Assembly: GCA_031288885.1 (NCBI GenBank)
Contig: JAITQP010000118.1
Location: 1-8,479 of the forward strand
Reading direction: 5' to 3'
From: Prevotellaceae bacterium
GTDB taxonomy: Bacteria; Bacteroidota; Bacteroidia; Bacteroidales; UBA932
DNA length: 8,479 nucleotides
Every line of letters starts with the position of its first letter. Within the stretch, counting starts at the first letter, position 1. The notes beneath the pieces were generated by a model. That model ran no database searches. It was not told the origin of the DNA and saw only the letters and a list, made by a program, of their open reading frames with translations. The translations under genes were made by a program, and so were the position numbers. This document shows, one piece after another, positions 1 to 8,479 of this stretch.

Positions 1-19
1 ACAGAATCCCCAATATTAA
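1..19 (+). CDS. susD: C-terminal tail of a probable SusD-family starch-binding lipoprotein (partial)
   Basis: In the frame beginning at base 2 the sequence reads Q-N-P-Q-Y followed by TAA at 17-19. SusD/RagB-family proteins very often end in a short tail of the type QNPGY, and susD normally lies directly upstream of susE, so this is most simply the last five codons of susD. The gap to the next start codon would be 13 bases. SusD is an outer-membrane lipoprotein that works with the TonB-dependent transporter SusC in starch oligosaccharide uptake. Only five residues are visible, and the other two frames also run open into their own stops, so the call rests on the tail motif and on context. Confidence 0.5.
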
Positions 20-32
20 AATTATTTGAATT

Positions 33-1064
33 ATGAAACAATTAGCTATCATATTATCTCTTTTACTGATTACTTTCACCGCTTGTGAAAAAGATCAGGA
101 GATGGTTAAAGTGCTGCCGACCGAGCAAGTAAAAGCGCCCGTATTGGCTGCTCACAATATGATTACTGTGAATAAAAGTAACTATAGCGATAATACCGTT
201 TTTACTTGGCAGACGGCCGATTTTGGTGCGCCTACAACTACGGAATACTCTTTATACGCCGCACTTGACGGAAAAGAACCGGCATTGATTACGTCGGCGT
301 TTGGAGATTCGCTCAGCGTGTCACTGTTAGTCATAAGTAAAGTACTTTATCAATCGGGGATTAGACTTGATTATCCCGTAGATGTAAAATTCCATATAGT
401 TGCATCTATTAACAGTACATACGGAACAGTTCAATCCGCTCCAATAACGGTTAATGTTACTGTGGGTTCGGATGTGCCTCTTTATCCCGACGCCATCTAT
501 ATGATTGGTCAGGATTTCGGCAGTTGGGATTGGAACAACTCCGGCGTAGTAGAAATGACGCCGGTGCACAGTCACGACGGACAATTCTGGTGTGTGCGTT
601 ATTTCAGGGTTGGCCAAGGGTTCAAATGGTGTACGGTAAAAGATTGGAAAGGCGATTTTTACAGCCTTGGCACAGATGCCGGTTTCACCACCGCTGACGG
701 AAATGCTTTTGTGCCTGCCGACGGCTTCTACAGCGTGTATGTGGATTACACCACCAACACCATTACGATAGAGCCGGCGCAGGTATTCGGCATGGGTGAC
801 TGTTTTGGAGGTTGGAACACAGGACAGTATCCGTTTACTGCCAACGGCACGGTGATGAAAATAACCACTACTGCTACCGGAGAATTGCGCATATATGCCA
901 CTTCGTCGGCCGCGCAGGGCGTCGATTGGTGGCAGATGGAATTTGTTATCCTCAACGATGAAATCGAATATCGCGGCAAAGGTGATGACCAGACCCGCGT
1001 GTCGGTCGACGCCGGCAAGACAATTACCCTCGATTTTAACGCCGGAACCGGAAAAATTGAATAA
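33..1064 (+). CDS. susE: SusE-like outer-membrane starch-binding lipoprotein
   Basis: This 343-residue protein should bind starch at the cell surface without cutting it. Residues 1-17 are a lipoprotein signal peptide ending ITFTA before Cys18. The following residues E-K-D-Q-E are acidic and lysine-containing, like the lipoprotein export signal that sends Bacteroidota lipoproteins to the outer face. Residues about 22-145 fit the Ig-like SusE N-terminal domain. Two tandem carbohydrate-binding modules follow: about 151-248, opening YMIGQDFGSWDWN with Trp165, Trp167, Trp186, Trp199 and Trp205, and about 250-343, opening FGMGDCFGGWN with Trp261 and the pair Trp299-Trp300. SusE of B. thetaiotaomicron has 387 residues and two such modules, while SusF has three, so length and module count favour SusE. 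The start follows an A/T-rich leader, and only 5 bases separate the stop from susG. Its GC content (about 48 percent) is lower than that of the two genes after it. The family is clear; the exact ligand (starch or another alpha-glucan) is inferred from the neighbours. Confidence 0.85.
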   Translation: MKQLAIILSLLLITFTACEKDQEMVKVLPTEQVKAPVLAAHNMITVNKSNYSDNTVFTWQTADFGAPTTTEYSLYAALDGKEPALITSAFGDSLSVSLLVISKVLYQSGIRLDYPVDVKFHIVASINSTYGTVQSAPITVNVTVGSDVPLYPDAIYMIGQDFGSWDWNNSGVVEMTPVHSHDGQFWCVRYFRVGQGFKWCTVKDWKGDFYSLGTDAGFTTADGNAFVPADGFYSVYVDYTTNTITIEPAQVFGMGDCFGGWNTGQYPFTANGTVMKITTTATGELRIYATSSAAQGVDWWQMEFVILNDEIEYRGKGDDQTRVSVDAGKTITLDFNAGTGKIE

Positions 1065-1069
1065 AGATT

Positions 1070-4872
<3,803 letters not shown>

Positions 4873-4880
4873 ACAAAAAA

Positions 4881-6704
4881 ATGAAGAACGTATTACTGTT
4901 TTCACTGCTGCTGTTTTTTTCACATCCCTCATTCTCGCACCGCATAGAGCCTGCTTTTTGGTGGGCAGGAATGAAAAATCCCGAGCTGCAGCTGTTAGTC
5001 CACGGGAAAAATGTTGGGAACGCAACGGTACAGCTACGCTACGCAGGGGTTCGATTGGAGAAAACCGTAAGGGTAGAAAACCCGAACTACCTGTTTCTCT
5101 ACCTGCAAATAGGGAAAGACGCTCAACCGGGGCTGCTGAATTTTACGTTTACCGATGGTAAAAAGCAATCCACCCAAACCTTTGAGCTGAAAGCCCGCGC
5201 TCACGCCACGGGGGCTCAGGGCTTCAGCCCGTCGGACGTGCTCTACCTCATCATGCCCGACCGCTTCGCCAACGGAAACCCATCCAACGACAGCTGGGAC
5301 GGCGTGACGGTTGACCGTAGCGAGCCTTTTGCTCGCCACGGAGGGGATTTGGAGGGCGTAAATCAGCGCTTGGATTACATCTACAGCTTAGGGGTTACCG
5401 CTATTTGGCTAAACCCCGTGCTGGAGAACAAGATGCCGGAGGGTTCGTATCACGGCTACGCCATTACCGATTTTTACAAGGTTGACCCGCGCTTAGGCAG
5501 CAACGACGACTACTGCCGGCTGGTTGAAAACATCCACAGCAAGGGAATGAAGGTGGTGATGGACATGATTTATAACCACTGCGGAAGCCACCACTGGTGG
5601 ATGAAAGACCTCCCTACCCCCGACTGGCTAAATAATCAGGAGGGATTTGTGCCGACAACGCACAACCTGTATACCGTAATGGATATCCACGCCCCGCAAT
5701 CGGAAGTTGAGGGAACAGTCAACGGCTGGTTTGTGCCGGAAATGCCCGACCTGAACCAGCGAAATCCACTCTTGGCTACCTACCTTATCCAAAACAGCAT
5801 TTGGTGGATTGAGCACGCCCAAATTGATGGCATCCGCCACGATACGCATCCCTACGCAGACTTCGATTTCCTTGCTCAGTGGTGCAAAGCGGTGAAAAAC
5901 GAATACCCACGCTTCAATATTGTTGGCGAGTCATGGTACGTCAACCCCGCTCCCCTTGCATGGTGGCAACAAAGCTCCACGCTGAGCGAGCGCCAATCTA
6001 ACCTCCAAACCGTTATGGATTTCAGCTGGATGAAAGCCTGCGAGCAAGCCTTTAGCGTGCAGTCTACGGAAAAAAATCCGCTGAAAAGAATTTACGAAGT
6101 CCTTGCGCAGGATTTTATATATCCGGACTTGAACAACATTCTGATTTTTCTGGACAACCACGATGTAAGCCGCTTTGTAAAGCAGGAGGAAACGGAGCTG
6201 AAGCGCTTTAAGCAGGCCGTGGCGCTACTCCTGACTACCCGCGGCATCCCCCAGCTTTACTACGGAACGGAGATTTTGATGTCGGGAGAAAAAAGCGACG
6301 GCGACGGTAACCTTCGCAAAGATTTTTCCGGAGGGTGGAAGGAGGATACCGTCAACGCTTTCACAAAAGAGGGGCGGACGGATTTGCAGAATGAAGCATG
6401 GAGCTATCTACAAACGCTTTTACAGTGGAGAAAAACCAACAAAGCAATCGCGGAGGGCAAGCTAATTCACTATGCGCCGGATTACAATTCAGAATGTTAC
6501 GTCTATGCAAGGGTCGCTGGCAGCTCAAGGGTGCTAATCATCATAAACGCTTCGGAAAGCAAGCAAACCCTGAGCCCACAAAAATACTATGAAGTCATCG
6601 GGACATTCTCCGCAGGGGAAGACATTATTTCGAGGGAAAAGATTTCCTTAGAAAATGACATTACAGTTGATGGAAAGGGCGTTTACGTATTGGAATTATA
6701 TTAA
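4881..6704 (+). CDS. susA: SusA-like neopullulanase/cyclomaltodextrinase (GH13)
   Basis: This 607-residue enzyme should cut maltodextrins, pullulan or cyclodextrins in the periplasm (B. thetaiotaomicron SusA has 617). Residues 1-19 are a type I signal peptide with likely cleavage after SFS. Residues about 20-105 (IEPAFWWAGMKNPELQLLVHG and on) match the cyclomaltodextrinase N-terminal beta domain. The catalytic barrel runs from about 115 to 515. It has region I (MDMIYNH) at 227-233, nucleophile Asp321 in DGIRHDTHPYAD, acid/base Glu350 in IVGESW and Asp428 in FLDNHDVSRF. A C-terminal beta domain follows from about 525. The absence of a lipidation cysteine fits the periplasmic role. It is the last gene of the sus cluster and ends 15 bases from a converging gene. 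GC content falls back to about 48 percent in the rows counted. Neopullulanase and cyclomaltodextrinase activities cannot be separated by sequence reading; the sus context favours the former. Confidence 0.9.
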   Translation: MKNVLLFSLLLFFSHPSFSHRIEPAFWWAGMKNPELQLLVHGKNVGNATVQLRYAGVRLEKTVRVENPNYLFLYLQIGKDAQPGLLNFTFTDGKKQSTQTFELKARAHATGAQGFSPSDVLYLIMPDRFANGNPSNDSWDGVTVDRSEPFARHGGDLEGVNQRLDYIYSLGVTAIWLNPVLENKMPEGSYHGYAITDFYKVDPRLGSNDDYCRLVENIHSKGMKVVMDMIYNHCGSHHWWMKDLPTPDWLNNQEGFVPTTHNLYTVMDIHAPQSEVEGTVNGWFVPEMPDLNQRNPLLATYLIQNSIWWIEHAQIDGIRHDTHPYADFDFLAQWCKAVKNEYPRFNIVGESWYVNPAPLAWWQQSSTLSERQSNLQTVMDFSWMKACEQAFSVQSTEKNPLKRIYEVLAQDFIYPDLNNILIFLDNHDVSRFVKQEETELKRFKQAVALLLTTRGIPQLYYGTEILMSGEKSDGDGNLRKDFSGGWKEDTVNAFTKEGRTDLQNEAWSYLQTLLQWRKTNKAIAEGKLIHYAPDYNSECYVYARVAGSSRVLIIINASESKQTLSPQKYYEVIGTFSAGEDIISREKISLENDITVDGKGVYVLELY

Positions 6705-6710
6705 ATTAAC

Positions 6711-6725
6711 GATTAATCATTAATC
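6711..6725. repeat. AT-rich 15-bp palindrome at the convergent gene junction
   Basis: The arms GATTAAT (6711-6717) and ATTAATC (6719-6725) are perfect inverted copies around a single C. The palindrome covers the gap between the susA stop and the opposing stop codon at 6720-6722. As RNA it could form at most six A/U-rich pairs with a three-base loop, which is weak for a terminator, and there is no GC-rich stem. A bidirectional end signal is conceivable given the position, but chance in AT-rich sequence is as likely. Confidence 0.3.
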
Positions 6726-7388
6726 ATTATCTTCTATTGCCGCATTAAAGAAGCTGTTGAGAGGTTTGAGGGCTTTGAACGCCTGTAGGGTTTGCTTCAC
6801 GTAGCTTGTGCTGCATAGCTCCTCGTCCGTTACGCCGCGCACAACGTAGAAATCTTTGTGCTTGAGGTACTCCGCTACGGGCGAATTTTTGTCGAAGCCC
6901 TGCGGCGTTTTGAGCAGCTTGTTTTCAGCGGCAAGGGCTGAAAAGTACTTTTTGAAATTTTTCTCCGCTATAATCTCCAAAAACTCCTCGGCGTTTACGT
7001 CAATGCTCCGGCGCAGCGCCTTTAGGACGGGCGGCTCGGGCATGTAGATGCCGCCGCTCAGGAAGCAGCTGTTGGGCTCAATGTGCGCGTAGTAGCAGGC
7101 GTAGGGGCTTTTTTTGCCGCCGCGCTGCACCACTATCCCAAGGTTGGTCTTGTAGGGCGACTTGTCGTGCGAAAACCGCGCATCGCGGTAGATGCGAAAC
7201 ATGCAGTCCTTTGGCTCCAGCTCGCCCACGCTGTCGTCAAACTCTCTCACGCCCGCCACCAGCTGCATAGCCAGCTGCTCCACGTCGGCTTTGGCGGCGA
7301 GGTATTCGTCTTTGTGCGCGGTAAACCATTCGCGATTGTTGTTCCTGCCGAGCTTGCGCAGGAACGTTAGGGTAGAAGCTGAGAGCAT
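6720..7388 (-). CDS. DUF2461 / TIGR02453 family protein, function unknown
   Basis: This 222-residue soluble protein has no signal peptide or membrane segment. It carries the family's features in order: an N-terminal FLRKLGRNNNREWF segment (9-22) with a helix following it, the central signature FRIYRDARFSHDKSPYKTN (64-82), then YYAHIEP and LSGGIYMPEPPVLKALR (about 98-125), and a C-terminal DFYVVRGVTDEEL (about 180-192). The family is common in Bacteroidota and other bacteria, and no biochemical role is established that I can name. The length is normal for the family. It reads toward susA, so it is not part of the starch operon. It starts 47 bases after the Uma2-like gene on the same strand and may be co-transcribed with it. 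No consensus promoter is seen in that gap. Confidence 0.88.
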   Translation of the reverse strand: MLSASTLTFLRKLGRNNNREWFTAHKDEYLAAKADVEQLAMQLVAGVREFDDSVGELEPKDCMFRIYRDARFSHDKSPYKTNLGIVVQRGGKKSPYACYYAHIEPNSCFLSGGIYMPEPPVLKALRRSIDVNAEEFLEIIAEKNFKKYFSALAAENKLLKTPQGFDKNSPVAEYLKHKDFYVVRGVTDEELCSTSYVKQTLQAFKALKPLNSFFNAAIEDND

Positions 7389-7435
7389 AGTAGCTGAAAA
7401 TTAAACGTTAAAATTTAAAAATTTGAGAGCGTGCG

Positions 7436-8017
7436 CTACGTGCCGATTATTCCCTCCAAATCTACCTCCAGCCCGCCAAAGATATGTACGGGGATTTTGC
7501 CGGCTTCATACGCTGTGCCTGCGTCGTACTTCCCGTCGGGCTGAAGCAGGAAAACCTGCACGCCCTCAGAGGGGACGACAACCCAATATTCGCGAACGCC
7601 GGAGGCTTCGTAGAGCGTGAACTTTTCGTTGAGGTCATACTTGCCGGTGGAGAGCGATTGCACCTCCGCAATGAAGTCCGGCGCGCCAAGGCAGCCGCGA
7701 CGGTCGATTTTGGAGAGGTCGCACACAATGCAGAGGTCGGGCTGCACAACGGTGTCAATCTTGTCGTCCTCCTTTTCGCCATTTTTGGGCAGGCGCACAT
7801 CAAACGGAGCGGGGAAAACTTTGCATTTTCCCTTGTTCTTTTTTATGAGTTGGTACAATTCAGCACCTAATTTACCCACTACCTCCTGATGCTGCGGCGT
7901 GGGCGCGGGCGACATCAACCTAATCAACCCGTGCAGCAGCTCCCTGCGGGTGTTGTCCCACCACGTGTAGTAGTCGGCGTAGGTGTACCGCTTGGTAAAG
8001 TCTAACGAAAGTTCCAT
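7436..8017 (-). CDS. Uma2 family protein, PD-(D/E)XK nuclease fold
   Basis: This 193-residue cytoplasmic protein matches the Uma2 (DUF820) family, a restriction-endonuclease-like fold abundant in Cyanobacteria and also found in Bacteroidota. Most members have no known role. An N-terminal YTYADYYTW segment (11-19) and an SPAPTPQHQEVVGKL helix (36-50) are followed by the core: Pro93-Asp94 in VQPDLCIVCD, GAPDFIAEVQS (111-121) with Glu118, DLNEKFTLYEASGV (128-141) with Lys132, then EYWVVVP (143-149). The typical family motif is EVxSxST, followed by a downstream lysine in place of the classical (D/E)XK lysine. Both are present, so the active site looks intact. The start codon is preceded by an A-rich leader and by a consensus promoter at 8035-8065. 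No partner gene hints at a role. Confidence 0.87.
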   Translation of the reverse strand: MELSLDFTKRYTYADYYTWWDNTRRELLHGLIRLMSPAPTPQHQEVVGKLGAELYQLIKKNKGKCKVFPAPFDVRLPKNGEKEDDKIDTVVQPDLCIVCDLSKIDRRGCLGAPDFIAEVQSLSTGKYDLNEKFTLYEASGVREYWVVVPSEGVQVFLLQPDGKYDAGTAYEAGKIPVHIFGGLEVDLEGIIGT

Positions 8018-8034
8018 GGCGTATTTTTTTTATG

Positions 8035-8065
8035 CAAACATAAGCATTTTTTGGAAAAAATACAA
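8035..8065 (-). promoter_or_regulatory. Bacteroides-type promoter for the Uma2-like gene
   Basis: On the minus strand, TATGTTTG (8042 down to 8035) fits the -7 consensus TAnnTTTG exactly. TTG (8065 down to 8063) lies 20 bases upstream as a partial -33 element. Transcription would start roughly at 8028-8031, giving a leader of about a dozen bases that includes an A-run before the start codon. Confidence 0.5.
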
Positions 8066-8081
8066 TAGGAATGCGGGCGAA

Positions 8082-8116
8082 CGTTGCGTCATTGCGTGCA
8101 TAGCGAATGGCAACGC
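8082..8116. repeat. Remnant of a dispersed REP-like intergenic repeat
   Basis: The segment from 8088 (GTCATTGCGTGCATAGCGAA) closely resembles the widespread bacterial intergenic repeat whose usual form begins GTCATTGCGAGCG and continues with AGCGAAGCAAT. Outer arms CGTTGC (8082-8087) and GCAACG (8110-8115) are perfect inverted copies, and the inner part is an imperfect hairpin. Such repeats are non-coding and often give false ORFs. The identification comes from memory of the repeat family, not from a search, and the copy appears diverged. Confidence 0.5.
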
Positions 8117-8121
8117 CGTAG

Positions 8122-8142
8122 GGGCGGGTTTCAAACCCGCCC
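8122..8142. repeat. Perfect 21-bp GC-rich palindrome (dispersed repeat)
   Basis: The arms GGGCGGGTTT (8122-8131) and AAACCCGCCC (8133-8142) are exact inverted copies around one C. With its flank GTAG (8118-8121) it matches the core of a palindromic repeat seen in many unrelated bacteria. It lies between divergent genes and lacks a T-tract, so it is not a terminator for either gene. It directly follows the other REP-like segment, so the two form a composite of about 60 bases. As RNA it could form a nine-pair stem with a three-base loop. Confidence 0.75.
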
Positions 8143-8222
8143 ACGCCATGCAACCTCATTTATACCCAATAGCCCACAACAAAGCATACGTACTTAAAAC
8201 ATAATAATATCACGTAAATTTT

Positions 8223-8253
8223 TTTGTTGTTTTCCAGCAATTGCTTAACTTTG
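8223..8253 (+). promoter_or_regulatory. Bacteroides-type promoter for the small gene at the right edge
   Basis: TTTG at 8223-8226 and TAACTTTG at 8246-8253 are separated by 19 bases. This is an exact match to the Bacteroides sigma-ABfr consensus (TTTG, about 19 bases, TAnnTTTG). Transcription would begin near 8258-8260, leaving a leader of about 22 bases before the start codon at 8282. The strength of this match supports the short downstream reading frame as a real gene. Confidence 0.7.
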
Positions 8254-8265
8254 CCGAAAACAAAC

Positions 8266-8273
8266 TTACGTAA
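8266..8273. promoter_or_regulatory. Short palindrome TTACGTAA in the leader, possible operator
   Basis: TTACGTAA is a perfect 8-bp palindrome lying between the predicted transcription start and the start codon at 8282. Its TACGTA core also occurs at 8187-8192, upstream of the promoter, and ACGTAAA occurs at 8212-8218. Binding sites placed around a promoter would suit an autoregulated toxin-antitoxin operon, but the motif is short and may be chance. Confidence 0.2.
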
Positions 8274-8281
8274 ACCAAATC

Positions 8282-8479
8282 ATGTTAGAAGCTATTTCTT
8301 TAGACCCTAAAACAATCATTGTTCGTTCTGACAAGGAGAATGACCTGTCGGAAATCATTGACTATATTACCCAAAAACACAAGCGCAATCAAGCAGACGC
8401 TTTGTTGAGGTTTACTGCTACCCACAAGGCGCTAAGTGCAGCGTATAAGTTTAACCGCGAAAATTGCTATGATAGATAA
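8282..8479 (+). CDS. Small protein of 65 residues, possible antitoxin
   Basis: This is a complete short gene with the start at 8282 and TAA as the last three bases of the window. It is supported by a consensus promoter with a short leader and by lower, AT-rich codon use typical of such genes. The product is charged and lacks a signal peptide. A beta-like stretch (KTIIVRSD, 10-17) is followed by helices (DLSEIIDYITQKHKRNQADALLR region, about 21-43), and the tail reads YKFNRENCYDR (55-65). Small proteins with a similar KFNRE..Y.R tail often precede PIN-domain or other toxin genes in Bacteroidota, which suggests an antitoxin whose C-terminal tail would bind the toxin. That comparison is from memory, the partner is outside the window, and no DNA-binding motif is certain, so the function is left open. 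Confidence 0.6.
   Translation: MLEAISLDPKTIIVRSDKENDLSEIIDYITQKHKRNQADALLRFTATHKALSAAYKFNRENCYDR

Larger units (their letters stand above)
8018..8281. other. Divergent intergenic region with two promoters and repeat remnants
   Basis: This 264-base stretch separates the minus-strand Uma2-like gene from the plus-strand small gene. It holds the minus-strand promoter near its left end, the composite palindromic repeat in the middle and the plus-strand promoter near the right end. Bases 8143-8220 are AT-rich and show nothing I can name apart from TACGTA at 8187-8192. The open frames across the repeats are judged spurious. Confidence 0.75.

Noticed and set aside
7389..7435. Possible promoter for the DUF2461 gene in the 47-base gap
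   Set aside because: The best minus-strand match is TAATTTTC, which lacks the final G of the -7 element, and no -33 TTTG is well placed. Read-through from the upstream gene is simpler.
7484..7889. Two plus-strand open frames opposite the Uma2-like gene
   Set aside because: They are antisense shadows of a gene with an intact Uma2 core and its own promoter.
8122..8142. GC-rich hairpin considered as a rho-independent terminator
   Set aside because: The flanking genes diverge, so neither needs termination here, and no T-tract follows on either strand.
7920..8159. Minus-strand 79-codon frame overlapping the start of the Uma2-like gene
   Set aside because: It is translated from the repeats (GGFETRPYG and RYARNDA signatures) and overlaps the true gene in another frame.
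7983..8204. Plus-strand 73-codon frame in the intergenic region
   Set aside because: It begins inside the Uma2-like gene on the opposite strand and runs through the palindromic repeats, giving the GAGFKPAH artefact peptide.

Overview
The window looks like a chromosomal piece from a member of the Bacteroidota, most likely Bacteroidales; the genus cannot be told. The reasons are a Sus-type starch-utilisation gene cluster, lipoproteins with acidic residues just after the lipidated cysteine, A-rich start contexts without clear Shine-Dalgarno motifs, and two matches to the Bacteroides-type promoter (-33 TTTG / -7 TAnnTTTG).

Positions 1-6704 are the distal part of a Sus-like polysaccharide utilisation locus, all on the + strand with gaps of 23 bases or less, so probably one transcript. 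It reads: last codons of a probable susD, a SusE-type starch-binding lipoprotein (33-1064), a SusG-type GH13 alpha-amylase lipoprotein (1070-2671), a SusB-type GH97 alpha-glucosidase (2695-4872) and a SusA-type GH13 neopullulanase/cyclomaltodextrinase (4881-6704). By analogy with B. thetaiotaomicron, SusE and SusG would hold and cut starch at the cell surface, SusC/SusD (upstream, outside the window) would import the oligosaccharides, and SusA and SusB would finish the job in the periplasm, releasing maltose and glucose. The order differs from the classical susRABCDEFG: the two periplasmic enzymes are at the end, in reversed order, and there is no susF between susE and susG. GC content also changes along the operon, peaking in susB.

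Positions 6720-8017 hold two minus-strand genes unrelated to starch: a DUF2461/TIGR02453 protein (6720-7388) that converges on susA with only 15 bases between, and a Uma2-type PD-(D/E)XK nuclease-fold protein (7436-8017).

Positions 8018-8281 are intergenic between divergent genes. This stretch contains a promoter for each direction and, between them, remnants of two palindromic repeat types that are dispersed in many bacterial genomes. Positions 8282-8479 hold a complete 65-residue gene ending exactly at the window edge; it resembles the small antitoxin-like proteins that precede toxin genes in Bacteroidota, but the partner would be outside the window.

I found no clearly unprecedented system. 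The most useful leads are the rearranged and compositionally mosaic sus operon, the CBM58-less SusG, and the candidate toxin-antitoxin start at the right edge.
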